Origin: Tistrella mobilis KA081020-065
GTDB lineage: Bacteria > Pseudomonadota > Alphaproteobacteria > Tistrellales > Tistrellaceae
Reading direction: 5' to 3'
DNA length: 64,000 nucleotides
Assembly (NCBI RefSeq): GCF_000264455.2
Contig: NC_017956.1
Location: 1,099,501-1,163,500 of the forward strand
The translations under genes were made by a program, and so were the position numbers. Of the stretch, positions 44,809 to 53,940 are shown in pieces. How positions within the stretch are numbered: position 1 is the first letter of the stretch; each line of letters opens with the position of its first letter. Below the pieces are notes generated by a model that was not told the origin of the DNA, did not search any database, and saw nothing but the letters and a program-made list of their open reading frames with translations.

Positions 44809-47259
44809 ATGACCAGACGGCATCAGCAGCGGCGCAAGAGTGCAGGCCGCCACACCACCGGGCGCCAGGCCGCCATGGCCCTGGTCGGCGCGGCCATTCT
44901 GGCCGGCGCCGGGATGGGCGCCAGCACGGCGGTGCAGGCGCAGAGCGCGGCTGCCGTTCAGGATCAGCCGCATGATTTCGACATCCCCAGCCAGCCGCTG
45001 GTCGGGGCGATCAACGCCTTCAGCGCCGCCACCGGCTGGAATACGGGTTTCGCGGCCGGGCTCGATGCCGGTGTCGTCTCGCCTGGTGTGCGGGGCCGGC
45101 TGGATAGCGAGCAGGCCCTGCGCCGGCTGCTGGCGGGCACGGGGCTGACCTATCGGCTGACGGGGCCGCGGGCGGTGATGCTGGAGGCCCTGCCGACCAC
45201 GCCCGACGGGGCAACGCAGCTCGATCCGCTGACGGTGGATGCGGGGCGCCAGAGCACGGCGCGCGGCGCCGTTCAGGGCATCGTCGCGACCCATTCGGTG
45301 ACGGCGTCCAAGACCGACACGCCGATCATGCTCACCCCCCAGGCGGTGTCGGTGGTCACCCGGGACCAGATGGACATGCAGGGCTCGACCACCGTGTCGC
45401 AGGCGTTGCGCTACACGCCGGGCGTGATCAGCCAGTATGGCGATGTCGATCTCCGGGTCGACTGGTTCACAGTGCGCGGCTTCACCCCCGGGCGTTATCT
45501 GGACGGGCTGCGTCTGCCCTTCGGTGCGCGCGGCTACAGCCAGCCCCGCATCGAGCCCTATGGGCTGGAACGGATCGAGGCGCTGAAAGGCCCGGCCTCG
45601 GTGCTCTACGGCCAGAACGCCCCGGGCGGCCTGCTGAACATGACCTCCAAGCGCCCGACCGCCGAAAGCCTGAACGAGATCGAACTCGGCACCGGCAGCT
45701 ACGACCGCCGCCAGCTCGCCGGCGATTTCTCGGGCGCGATGGACGACGACAGGCGGCTGCTCTATCGCCTGACCGTGCTCGGGCGCCAGGCCGACACCGA
45801 GTATGACTATGTCGAGGAAGACAAGATCTTCGTCGCTCCGGCCTTCACCTGGGCCGGCGACGACACCACGGTCACCATCCTGTCGCAATATCAGAAAATC
45901 CGCTCGGAAGGCGGCGGCGGTGCGCCGGCCCTGCCGGCGGTGGGCACGCTCTACCCCCATCCCGACGGCTATATCCCGACCAGCCGTTTCGTGGGCGAGC
46001 CCGATTACGACCTGTTCACCAACGAACAATGGATGCTGGGCTACGAGGTCGAGCACCGGCTGGACGATGTCTGGACCTTCAGCCACAGCCTGCGCTATGC
46101 CGATGTCGATACCGACACCCGCCGGGTGCAGGGCTATGCCCTGTCGGATCAGACCCTCTACCGATATGCCTGGGCCTTCCCTGAAACGTCGCGGACGGTG
46201 ACCCTCGACACCCGGACCGAAGCGAAATTCGAGACCGGGCCGGTAGGGCACGACCTGCTGATGGGCGTGGACCTCCAGTATGAGCGCAGCCAGTTCGATG
46301 AGACCCAGCTGACGCTGGCGGCCCCGATCGACATTTTTGATCCGGTGTATGTCGGCGGGATCACTGTGCCTCCGGTCGGCACAGCCATCGACCAGACCCG
46401 CCGCCAGACCGGTGTCTATGCCCAGAACCTGATGAGCTTCGGCGGCTGGCATCTGATGCTCGGCGGGCGTTATGACCATGCGGAGGCCAAGACCGACACC
46501 AATGGTGCCGTCGTCCGTCAGAATGACCATGCTTTCACCGGCCGCGCCGGTGTCGTCTACGCCTTCGACAACGGGCTGGCCCCCTATGTCAGCTACACCA
46601 CCTCGTTCCAGCCGCTCGGGGGATCGAACCTTGAAGGGGAGCCGCTGGAGCCGACCAAGGGCCGTCAGGCCGAGATCGGGCTGCGCTATCAGCCGACCGG
46701 CTATGCCTCAATGATCACGGTGTCGGCCTATCACCTGGTACAGCAGAACGTCGCCACCAGCACCTCGGGTGCCGCCTATATCCAGACGGGTGAGGTCGAG
46801 GTGAAGGGGCTGGAGGTCGAAGCCCATGCGGAGCTGGGGGATGGCTATCGCGCGATCGCGAGCTATGCCTACAGCGACAGCGAGATCACCGAGACCCTGC
46901 GCGATGCGCAGCGCGGCAACCAGTTGGCCTTCGTGCCGCGCAACACCGCGTCGCTCTGGCTGGACAAGAGCTTCGAGGATGGCTTTGCCGAAGGGCTGGG
47001 GCTCGGTGCAGGCGTGCGCTATATCGGCCACCTTTATGGCGACCTGAACAACGACTTCAAATCGCCGGGCGTAACCCTGTTCGATGCGGGTGTGCGCTTC
47101 GATCTGGGTCGGCTCAGCCCCGATGCCGCCGGGGCCAGCCTGGCGGTCAACGCCACCAACCTGCTGGACGAGCGCTATGTCTCCACCTGCCTGTCGGCCA
47201 CCGGCTGCTATTGGGGCCCCGGCCGGGCGGTGACCGCCGCGATCAAGTACCGGTGGTGA
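44809..47259 (+). CDS. TonB-dependent siderophore receptor with signalling domain
   Basis: An 816-residue outer-membrane receptor. After a long signal peptide (cleavage after STAVQAQ) comes an STN/secretin-type signalling domain (about residues 53-127, PHDFDIPSQPLVGAINAFSA), which talks to FecR. The plug includes the TonB-box-like region, MLTPQAVSVVTRDQMDMQGS and RIEALKGPASVLYGQNAPGG; the barrel ends in YRW with the C-terminal aromatic. The style is FhuA/FoxA-like, so a hydroxamate-type ferric siderophore is likely, but the ligand cannot be fixed. Its upstream region (44650-44808) holds AT-rich AAGGAAAATTTTCTT. Confidence 0.92.
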   Translation: MTRRHQQRRKSAGRHTTGRQAAMALVGAAILAGAGMGASTAVQAQSAAAVQDQPHDFDIPSQPLVGAINAFSAATGWNTGFAAGLDAGVVSPGVRGRLDSEQALRRLLAGTGLTYRLTGPRAVMLEALPTTPDGATQLDPLTVDAGRQSTARGAVQGIVATHSVTASKTDTPIMLTPQAVSVVTRDQMDMQGSTTVSQALRYTPGVISQYGDVDLRVDWFTVRGFTPGRYLDGLRLPFGARGYSQPRIEPYGLERIEALKGPASVLYGQNAPGGLLNMTSKRPTAESLNEIELGTGSYDRRQLAGDFSGAMDDDRRLLYRLTVLGRQADTEYDYVEEDKIFVAPAFTWAGDDTTVTILSQYQKIRSEGGGGAPALPAVGTLYPHPDGYIPTSRFVGEPDYDLFTNEQWMLGYEVEHRLDDVWTFSHSLRYADVDTDTRRVQGYALSDQTLYRYAWAFPETSRTVTLDTRTEAKFETGPVGHDLLMGVDLQYERSQFDETQLTLAAPIDIFDPVYVGGITVPPVGTAIDQTRRQTGVYAQNLMSFGGWHLMLGGRYDHAEAKTDTNGAVVRQNDHAFTGRAGVVYAFDNGLAPYVSYTTSFQPLGGSNLEGEPLEPTKGRQAEIGLRYQPTGYASMITVSAYHLVQQNVATSTSGAAYIQTGEVEVKGLEVEAHAELGDGYRAIASYAYSDSEITETLRDAQRGNQLAFVPRNTASLWLDKSFEDGFAEGLGLGAGVRYIGHLYGDLNNDFKSPGVTLFDAGVRFDLGRLSPDAAGASLAVNATNLLDERYVSTCLSATGCYWGPGRAVTAAIKYRW

Positions 47260-47269
47260 CGGGCAGGCG

Positions 47270-48493
47270 ATGCGCAGCTTTCTGGTCAGGCTTCATCGCT
47301 GGGCGGGGCTTTCCACCGCGCTCTTCCTGGTTCTGGCCGGGCTGACCGGCAGTGCCATCGTCTTCCGGCACGAGCTGGACGCCTGGCTGAACCCGGCGCT
47401 GTTCCAGGCGCCGGGGCGGGGGGCGGTGCTTTCGCCCGACCGGATCGCGGCACGGGTGGCGGCGCTCGATCCTGGCATCGCGGTCACCGCGCTGCCGCTG
47501 AAACCGGTGGCGGGCGAGGCGGTGCTGGTGACGGTGCTGCCGCGACCGGGCAGCCCGCCGCCCGGCTATGACCAGGTCTTCGTCGACCCGGTGAGCGGCG
47601 AGATTCTGGGCCGGCGCGACCAGATGACCGCGATCATGCCCTTCCTCTATACCTTCCACTATTCGCTGACCGCAGGTCCGGTCGGCAAATGGCTGCTGGG
47701 GGTGGTGGCGCTGATCTGGGCGCTGGATGCGCTGGTGGCGCTGTGGCTGACCCTGCCGCGGGGGCGGCTGCCCTTTACCCGCGGCTTCGGGGCCGGCTGG
47801 GCGCCGGCCTGGAAGATCAAGCCCGGCCTGTCGCTCGGTGGCGCCGGCAGCCATCGCCGGGTGCTGGATCTGCATCGGGCCCCGGGATTGTGGCTGTGGC
47901 TGGTGTTCCTGGTGCTGGCGATCAGCAGCGTGACGCTGAACCTGGAAACCCAACTGGTGCGGCCGCTGTTGGGCCAGGTGGCGGCGCTGTCGCCGAGTGC
48001 GCGGGAGATCGGCGCGCCGCGCTACCGGCCCGACCCGCCGCCACCCGCGCTCGGCTTCGAGGCGGCGGCCGCCCGGGCCGAAGCCTATGCCGCGGCCCGG
48101 GGCCTGGCGCCGCAGGCGGTCGACGCCTATCACTATGCCGTCTTCGGCGTCTACATCATCAGCCTGGACGAGGCGGCGACGCACAGCGTCTGGGCGATCG
48201 ACACCGGCCACCCGCATCTCTATCTCGACGACCAGACCGGCGAGGTGCTGATGGCGACCATCCCCGGCCAGGGCACCGCCGGCGACGTGTTCCTCCAAGT
48301 GCAGTTCCCGCTGCATTCGGGCCGGATCGGCGGGCTTGCCGGCCGCATCCTGATCGCGGTGGCGGGCGTGGCGCTGGCGGTGGTGTCGGTCACCGGGGTG
48401 GTGATCTGGTGGCGCAAGCGCCGCGCGCGCCGGCAGGTTGCGGCGCGCGAGACCGCGGCCGCCCGAAAGGGGCCGGCATCGGCACGGGTTTGA
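47270..48493 (+). CDS. PepSY-associated TM protein (siderophore/iron reduction type)
   Basis: A 407-residue inner-membrane protein with four hydrophobic segments: FLVRLHRWAGLSTALFLVLAG (residues 2-22), about 128-158, GLWLWLVFLVLAISSV near 205-225 and IAVAGVALAVVSVTGVVIWW near the C terminus. LHRWAGLS and the second His in VLDLHRAPGLWL are the conserved motif positions of the family. Such proteins often follow siderophore receptors and are thought to reduce or release iron. It starts ten bases after the receptor gene. Confidence 0.87.
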   Translation: MRSFLVRLHRWAGLSTALFLVLAGLTGSAIVFRHELDAWLNPALFQAPGRGAVLSPDRIAARVAALDPGIAVTALPLKPVAGEAVLVTVLPRPGSPPPGYDQVFVDPVSGEILGRRDQMTAIMPFLYTFHYSLTAGPVGKWLLGVVALIWALDALVALWLTLPRGRLPFTRGFGAGWAPAWKIKPGLSLGGAGSHRRVLDLHRAPGLWLWLVFLVLAISSVTLNLETQLVRPLLGQVAALSPSAREIGAPRYRPDPPPPALGFEAAAARAEAYAAARGLAPQAVDAYHYAVFGVYIISLDEAATHSVWAIDTGHPHLYLDDQTGEVLMATIPGQGTAGDVFLQVQFPLHSGRIGGLAGRILIAVAGVALAVVSVTGVVIWWRKRRARRQVAARETAAARKGPASARV

Positions 48494-48568
48494 CTCGTCT
48501 CCATCCGATCGCATATCCATGACACTCCAAGGCCGGCCTGGTGCCGGCGGATCGCGCGCGAGGATGGG

Positions 48569-49084
48569 ATGACCGACACCCGGAAATGGGCGCTGCAAGG
48601 CAGCCCGGCCGATGGCGACAGCCGTGCCTATCGTTCCGCCCTCGGGCGTTTCGCGACCGGGGTGACCGTGGTGACCTGCCGCGATGCCGCCGGCCGGCCG
48701 GCGGGGCTGACGGTAAATTCCTTCACCTCGGTCTCGCTGGACCCGGCATTGGTGCTCTGGTGCCTGGAGCGCAGCTCCCCCAGCCTGAACGCCTTCACCA
48801 CCAGCGGCCATTTCGCGATCAACGTGCTGGATGCCGATCAGCGGCCGCTTTCGGACCTGTTCGCCGACCCCGAGGCCGACCGGTTCGCCGGGCTTGCGGT
48901 CGAAGACGGGCTGGGCGGGGTGCCGCTGCTGCCCGGCTGTCTGGCACGGTTCGAATGCGCGCTGCATGCGGTGCATGACGGCGGCGACCATGTCATCCTG
49001 GTCGGCGCCGTCCGGCGCTATGCCGAGCGGCCGGGCAATCCGCTGCTCTATTTTTCAGGAGAGTATCGCCGGGTCGGCGGCTGA
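48569..49084 (+). CDS. Flavin reductase family protein
   Basis: A 171-residue flavin reductase-like (split-barrel) protein: YRSALGRFATGVTVVTCRD, the FMN-contact TVNSFTSVSLDPALVLWCLE, and FAINVLDADQRPLSDLFA. These enzymes reduce flavins with NAD(P)H, often supplying a monooxygenase. Seventy-five bases separate it from the PepSY protein gene, so it may serve ferric reduction or another partner; no monooxygenase adjoins it. Confidence 0.87.
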   Translation: MTDTRKWALQGSPADGDSRAYRSALGRFATGVTVVTCRDAAGRPAGLTVNSFTSVSLDPALVLWCLERSSPSLNAFTTSGHFAINVLDADQRPLSDLFADPEADRFAGLAVEDGLGGVPLLPGCLARFECALHAVHDGGDHVILVGAVRRYAERPGNPLLYFSGEYRRVGG

Positions 49085-49177
49085 TCCCGGTGAGCTTCGG
49101 TCATCGTCAGACTTGTCGAGGTACAGGCGAGCGCCGACATCCTTTCCAGGGGCCACAGCGTCGAGGGGAGGAAGGTC

Positions 49178-49636
49178 ATGCCAGATCGTGACTCGGTCCT
49201 GGCGGCGCTGGTGGCCGATGGCCAGTCGCTGGTTCACGACCAGCTGCCCGATCTGATCGGGCTGGCCGAGACGGTGGCGACCGTTGCGCGCGACGATCCG
49301 CGGCACCCGGTGGGGCTGGTGGCGGCACTGATCCGGGTCAGGACCCTGCTGATCGACCAGCTGCGCACCGAGGCGGGGATCGTGTATCCGCTGATCCGCC
49401 TGGGCGGCAGCCCGATGCTGGCCGACATGATCCGGGCCGTCCAGGCGGGTCAGGCGGATATCGAGCAGGAACTGGACCGGATGCTGTCGATGACCGGCGG
49501 CCTGAAGCCGCCGCCGGACGTGACGCCGTCCTGGGCGGCGCTTTATGTGGCGATCGGCGTCATGGCCGACAGGATCCGCCGTCGCCACGCCCTGGCCCGC
49601 ACCGAGGTGTACGGGCCGCTGGTCGCCCAGCCTTAG
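49178..49636 (+). CDS. Hypothetical helical protein (weakly hemerythrin-like)
   Basis: A 152-residue all-helical protein. The layout of four long helices and short motifs such as QLRTEAGIVYPLIRLGG and RRRHALARTEVYGPL recalls hemerythrin-type four-helix bundles, but most of the His/Glu iron ligands are not in place, so metal binding is doubtful. GGAGG precedes the ATG. A GC-rich hairpin (49644-49652/49662-49670) separates it from the convergent DUF2147 gene. Confidence 0.6.
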   Translation: MPDRDSVLAALVADGQSLVHDQLPDLIGLAETVATVARDDPRHPVGLVAALIRVRTLLIDQLRTEAGIVYPLIRLGGSPMLADMIRAVQAGQADIEQELDRMLSMTGGLKPPPDVTPSWAALYVAIGVMADRIRRRHALARTEVYGPLVAQP

Positions 49637-49643
49637 CCTTTGC

Positions 49644-49670
49644 GGATCCGGGCTTAGCCTTCCCGGATCC
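49644..49670. terminator. Hairpin between convergent genes
   Basis: GGATCCGGG (49644-49652) pairs with CCCGGATCC (49662-49670) around a 9-base loop, overlapping the DUF2147 stop codon. There is no T-tract, so termination is uncertain. Confidence 0.4.
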
Positions 49671-50172
49671 AGGTCTGGCTGCGGCCGAACAGCGACAGGC
49701 CGATAAAGCCGCGGACCTCCAGCGTGTTGCCGTCGGGCGAGAGCGTCATCTTCGCGTCGTAGATCTCGCCGTTCTTGGGGTCGAGGATTTCGCCGCCCTC
49801 GTAGGAGAGGCCGTCGCGAACCAGCCCGGTCAGAATTTCCATGCCGGTGATCTTCTGCCCGGCGCGGGTGTCGGTGCATTCATGGCAGACGGGATCCGGA
49901 TCCTCGCCCGGTTCGCGGAACAGTTTTTCGATCCGGCCGTACCAGCGGCCATCCCGCTCAGAAATCCTGACCAGCGACCGCGGCTTGCCGGTTTCGTCGT
50001 CGATCGTCCGCCACAGCCCGGCGGCATCGGGATTGCCGTGCCCGGCCTGATCGTCGGCAGACTGGGCCAGGGCAGACCGGGTCAGGGCAGGATGGCCGGC
50101 GGCAAGAGCCAGGGGCAGGGCGGCAAGCCCGACCAGCAGCAGACGTCGGTTCAGACGGGGCGAAGAGGGCAT
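49654..50172 (-). CDS. DUF2147 domain protein, exported
   Basis: A 172-residue secreted protein. The N terminus (RLNRRLLLVGLAALPLALAA) is a signal peptide with an RR pair, cleaved near SALAQ. The mature part matches DUF2147: AAGLWRTIDDETGKPRSLVRI, DGRWYGRIEKLF, VCHECTDTRAGQKITGMEIL and the ending EVRGFIGLSLFGRSQTWIR. The Cys pair in CHEC may form a disulfide. Function unknown; family members are periplasmic. Confidence 0.85.
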   Translation of the reverse strand: MPSSPRLNRRLLLVGLAALPLALAAGHPALTRSALAQSADDQAGHGNPDAAGLWRTIDDETGKPRSLVRISERDGRWYGRIEKLFREPGEDPDPVCHECTDTRAGQKITGMEILTGLVRDGLSYEGGEILDPKNGEIYDAKMTLSPDGNTLEVRGFIGLSLFGRSQTWIREG

Positions 50173-50359
50173 GGAACAAGGGCCTCCGATGGGGGGACGG
50201 GCGGTCGGCGAAGATCATCATCCTATGATTGAACGGCGGCGGCAATCCTGACGGATCGGCGGGTTCCGGCCCGCTTGTGCGTCCCCGGGGTTGCAAGCGT
50301 CATCAAAGCGCGGGCAGGCTGGCGCCATAACAGATACGGAAACGCCGGGAGCCCGCCAG

Positions 50360-50932
50360 ATGACCAGCCAGACCACACGCCTGCTTTTCGTTCGCCACGG
50401 CACCGCCACCCGCATGACCGAGGAGCTGCGCGACCCGCCGCTGGCGCCGCGCGGCCGGGACGAGGCGGCGGAGACCGCAGCGCATCTGGCGGCGCTGCTT
50501 GCAGGCCGGCGCCCCCGGCTGCTGGCGAGCCCGCTGGCGCGCACCACCGAGACCGCGTCCATCATCGGCGCGGCGCTGGATCTTGCGCCCGAACCCGCGC
50601 CCGCCTTTGCCGAGATCCCCTGGACCGACGGCCAGCCGGTCGTCTCCCGCGCGGCCGACATCAAGGACTGGCTGGGGCGCGGCTGGGGCGACATGCCGGC
50701 GGCACAGCGCGCCTGGGCGGTCGGGGTGGTAGAGGCCGCCCGGGGCCTGTCGGGGCTGGTGGTCGTGGTGTCGCATTTCGTGCCGATCAACGTGCTGGTC
50801 GGCCATGCCCGCGGCAGTGACCGGGTGCTGGAATTCCGCCCGCGCCCGGCCTCGGTCACCATCTTCACCGCAGGGGCCGACGGCCTGGCGGTCGAATCGC
50901 TGGGGGCCGAAGACGAGAGCCTGTTCGCCTGA
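50360..50932 (+). CDS. Histidine phosphatase family protein
   Basis: A 190-residue phosphoglycerate-mutase-like phosphatase. The catalytic motif is LLFVRHGTA (RHG), a second Arg follows in ASPLARTTETA, Glu is in FAEIPW, and the second His is in VVVVSHFVPINVL. GGGAG lies eight bases before ATG 50360. Substrate unknown; such proteins act on phosphosugars, phosphohistidine or nucleotides. Confidence 0.88.
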   Translation: MTSQTTRLLFVRHGTATRMTEELRDPPLAPRGRDEAAETAAHLAALLAGRRPRLLASPLARTTETASIIGAALDLAPEPAPAFAEIPWTDGQPVVSRAADIKDWLGRGWGDMPAAQRAWAVGVVEAARGLSGLVVVVSHFVPINVLVGHARGSDRVLEFRPRPASVTIFTAGADGLAVESLGAEDESLFA

Positions 50933-51195
50933 TCGGATCCGCTTGCGGAGGCCGGTTGCGCTGCTGCGCGTCGTGCGTGCGTATTTTACAACCACATTCG
51001 ACCGTTGAAGCGCATCCGGCTTCGCGCGATACTGCGCCCCAAGAAGCAATGAGAAACATGGCGCCGGCTCGACAGGGCAGGACCAGAAGACGCCATGCCG
51101 CCTGGAACACCGGAGAGCCAGAGCCCGATCAGCGGACCTGGGCGGCTGGGGCCGGCCGGGCCGGGGATCCGGGCCCGTGTGGAGGAGACGACGCC

Positions 51196-52455
51196 ATGAG
51201 CGTGGCGCGCGGCACCGCAGGCGGTGTGTCCAGAGGCGGCGATGACGGGCGGATGCCCCGGTCGCTTGCCCTGATCGTGATTTCGGCAGGCTGCATCCTG
51301 GCCCTGTCCATGGGGGTCCGGCAGAGCCTGGGCCTTTATCTCACCCCCGTCAGCGAGGCGATCGGTACCGGGCGCGAAGCCTATGCGCTGTCGCTGGGGC
51401 TGATGAATCTGATGTGGGGCCTGTTTGCGCCCCTTGCCGGCGTGCTGGCCGACAAGCGCGGGCCGATGGCGGTGGGTCTCGCCGGCGGCGCGCTTTATGC
51501 CGTGGGCGTGGTCTGGCTCGCCTTTTCGGGCTCGGAACTCGAACTCGCCGGCGCCGGTATCCTGATCGGCATCGGGTTGAGCGGCGCGGGCTTCACCGTC
51601 ATCCTCGGCGCCGTCGGCCGTGCCGCACCGGAACGCTTCCGCGCCTCGGCGCTGGCGCTGGCCAGCCTGGGCTCGTCGCTCGGCCAGTTCGTGGCGTTGC
51701 CCTATGCCCATGGGCTGACCGATGCCGCCGGCTGGTGGTGGAGCCTGGTGATCCTGGGCATCACCTCGGCGCTGATGGTGCCGCTGGCGCTGGGGCTGAT
51801 GGGCGCGGCCAAGTCGGGTGATCCGATCGTGTCGCGCCAGACCCTGGGCGAGGCGGTGCGCGAAGCCTTCAGCACCCCGGGCTTCTGGCTGCTGAATGCC
51901 GGCTTCTTCGTCTGCGGCTTTCACCTCGCCTTCATCAGCGTGCATCTGCCGGCCTATGCCGCGGATCGCGGGCTGGAGCCCTGGGTGGCGACCGCAGCAC
52001 TCACTGCCGTGGGGCTGGGCAATATCTTCGGCACCTATGGCTTCGCCAAGCTGGGCACGGTGATCCAGAAAAAGGACGCGCTGGCGCTGCTTTACACCAT
52101 CCGGGCGTTCATCTTCCTGGGGTTCCTGCTGCTGCCGCTGTCGCCCACCCTGGTCATCACCATGTCCTTCCTGCTGGGCCTTACCTGGCTCGGCACCGTG
52201 CCGCTGACCAGCGGGCTGGTGGCGCATATGTTCGGGCCGGTCTATCTGTCCACCCTGTTCGGCCTGGTGTTCATGGGCCATCAGGTGGGCGGCTTCCTGG
52301 GCTCGTGGCTGGCGGGCCGGATCTTCGACATGGTCGGCTCTTACGATCCGGTCTGGTGGCTGTCGGTCGGGCTGGGCCTGATCTCGGCCCTGCTGCATAT
52401 CCTGATCCGCGAACGGCCGGTCGAACGGCTGCGCGCGGCCACCGCTATCGCCTGA
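51196..52455 (+). CDS. MFS transporter (oxalate/formate-antiporter-like)
   Basis: A 419-residue twelve-helix transporter. Motif A appears as GVLADKRGPMAVGL between helices two and three, and its repeat LAGRIFDMVGSYD in the second half. GGAGGAG precedes ATG 51196; the open frame extends 80 residues upstream but that part is not protein-like. It resembles OFA-type and monocarboxylate MFS proteins; the substrate is unknown. It lies on the + strand facing the minus-strand peptide cluster and is not clearly part of it. Confidence 0.88.
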   Translation: MSVARGTAGGVSRGGDDGRMPRSLALIVISAGCILALSMGVRQSLGLYLTPVSEAIGTGREAYALSLGLMNLMWGLFAPLAGVLADKRGPMAVGLAGGALYAVGVVWLAFSGSELELAGAGILIGIGLSGAGFTVILGAVGRAAPERFRASALALASLGSSLGQFVALPYAHGLTDAAGWWWSLVILGITSALMVPLALGLMGAAKSGDPIVSRQTLGEAVREAFSTPGFWLLNAGFFVCGFHLAFISVHLPAYAADRGLEPWVATAALTAVGLGNIFGTYGFAKLGTVIQKKDALALLYTIRAFIFLGFLLLPLSPTLVITMSFLLGLTWLGTVPLTSGLVAHMFGPVYLSTLFGLVFMGHQVGGFLGSWLAGRIFDMVGSYDPVWWLSVGLGLISALLHILIRERPVERLRAATAIA

Positions 52456-52478
52456 CGCCAACGCCGGAGGGGTTCTGC

Positions 52479-53060
52479 TTGCATCCTGCCGCACCCGTCG
52501 TCCCTGACCTTTCGGTCCTGCAGCCCCTTCCGCCGCAGACGCGGCTGGAGGGGCTGCGCGCCGAGATTGCCGCTGCCCGTATCGTCGATTGCGGGATGGT
52601 CCATGAACGGGTGTTGCGGGCGGCAGACGGGCAGACGCCGCTGCCCTCCGACATGCCGAACGGGGTGGTGCGCGCGGGGCTCTGCCCGATGCCGGTGCGT
52701 CGCCAGCGCCTTGCCTGCAGCCATACTGCGGCCCGGGTGCGGATGATCGAGGCGGTGGGGCTGTTGCAGGATGCCGAAGACCCTGCGGTAGCGGCCCTGC
52801 AGAACCGGATCGGCGAACTCGATGCCCGGATCGGACGCATCGATCATGCCCGCGGCGATGCCGAACTGGCCCATGCGCTCGCCTGCCGCGATGGTGATGC
52901 CGCGGCCCGCGATGATGCCGCAGCGAAGATCGCCGAGACCGGCCGGCAGTTCACCCGGGCGCTGGCGGATCTCGACGCCCTAAGATCCGATCTGCTGGCG
53001 GCGATGGACCGTCAGCTGGCGAAGACGCGTGCGGCTGGGGGCATCAGCCCGGCGGGGTGA
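52479..53060 (+). CDS. Hypothetical protein
   Basis: TTG 52479 has GGAGGGG seven bases upstream, giving 193 residues. The N-terminal half has conserved-looking loops with Cys and Pro (RIVDCGMVHERVLRAADG, VVRAGLCPMPVRRQRLACSH); the C-terminal half is a long amphipathic helix pair (LQNRIGELDARIGRIDHA, KIAETGRQFTRALADLDALRS), probably coiled coil. I do not recognise a family. It is 23 bases after the MFS gene and its end overlaps the convergent methyltransferase gene by 17 bases. Confidence 0.6.
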   Translation: MHPAAPVVPDLSVLQPLPPQTRLEGLRAEIAAARIVDCGMVHERVLRAADGQTPLPSDMPNGVVRAGLCPMPVRRQRLACSHTAARVRMIEAVGLLQDAEDPAVAALQNRIGELDARIGRIDHARGDAELAHALACRDGDAAARDDAAAKIAETGRQFTRALADLDALRSDLLAAMDRQLAKTRAAGGISPAG

Positions 53061-53940
53061 TCCGGTCCTGCACCGTGCGCGGCGCCAGGGTGCAGAGATG
53101 CCAGGCGATCGGCGCCTGCCAGACGGCGGCATCGCCGCCGCGCGGCAGAACCCGGTCCAGCACGCCGGGCAGGGCGGCATCCAGCCTGGCCTGCAGGGCG
53201 GCCGGGGCGCGCAGCCTGGCCGCAGCGGCGGTTTCCGCCAGGGCGTCGAATTCGCGCCAATAGCCGGCGGCGTCGCAGATCCCGGCGGTGGCGGCGCCAT
53301 CTTCGATCGCGACCAACTCCAGCCCGGCTGGGGCGGCGAGCGCCACCAGCCCGTCCGGATCGATGTCGAAAGGGCCGGCCTCACCTGCCGGGCGGGTCAG
53401 ACCGGGCAGCACCTTGCCGAGCAGTGCTGCCCCGGTGCCGATCAGCCGGCAGCGGGCCGGCCGGTCCCAGAGCTGCACCAGAATATGGCCGCCGGGCGCC
53501 AGCAGCCCGGCCATCGCGGTCAGCACCCCTGCCGGATCGGGCAGGGTCCAGAGGCCGCGCAGGCAGGTGATCAGATCAATCACCCCCGGCTTCAGCGCCG
53601 GCCGCGCGGCATCGGCGACGAGCCCGGCGATGCCCGGTACCCGGATGGCCGCCAGGGGGCCGGCCGCGATGTCGCTGGCGATCACCAGGCGGCCCGGCTG
53701 GGCCAGCGCACGGACAAGCGCGCCCTGGCCTGCCCCCAGATCCATCACCACCCCGCCGGCCCCGGCCAGGCGATCGGCCACCGCCGCCATGTGGTCGAGC
53801 AGGGCGCCCGCTGCCTGCGGACGGGCGCCACTGCGATCCTCCAGCAGGGCCCGATCCTCCAGCAGGGCATGGACGCCATCCCAGTGGGTGCGGCTGCCAT
53901 AGGTGGCGGCGGCCCCGTCGGTGGTGGGCGCTGCGGTCAT
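53044..53940 (-). CDS. SAM-dependent class I methyltransferase of the peptide cluster
   Basis: A 298-residue Rossmann-fold methyltransferase. Motif I is VVMDLGAGQGALVRAL, motif II has LVIASDIAAGPLAAI, and the post-I region LKPGVIDLITCLRGLW and LLAPGGHILVQLW follow the usual order. It lies last in the operon, coupled to the M50 gene by ATGA. In comparable scaffold-peptide pathways a methyltransferase (or carboxy-SAM transferase) modifies the added amino acid; here the acceptor is unknown. ATG 53940 is preferred over an upstream ATG at 53973. Confidence 0.85.
   Translation of the reverse strand: MTAAPTTDGAAATYGSRTHWDGVHALLEDRALLEDRSGARPQAAGALLDHMAAVADRLAGAGGVVMDLGAGQGALVRALAQPGRLVIASDIAAGPLAAIRVPGIAGLVADAARPALKPGVIDLITCLRGLWTLPDPAGVLTAMAGLLAPGGHILVQLWDRPARCRLIGTGAALLGKVLPGLTRPAGEAGPFDIDPDGLVALAAPAGLELVAIEDGAATAGICDAAGYWREFDALAETAAAARLRAPAALQARLDAALPGVLDRVLPRGGDAAVWQAPIAWHLCTLAPRTVQDRITPPG

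Noticed and set aside
49178-49636. True hemerythrin
   Set aside because: Only a loose helical resemblance; most of the iron-ligand His and Glu residues are absent.
51196-52455. MFS transporter as the exporter of the peptide cluster
   Set aside because: It is on the opposite strand, beyond a convergent gene, and has its own ribosome binding site; nothing ties it to the cluster.
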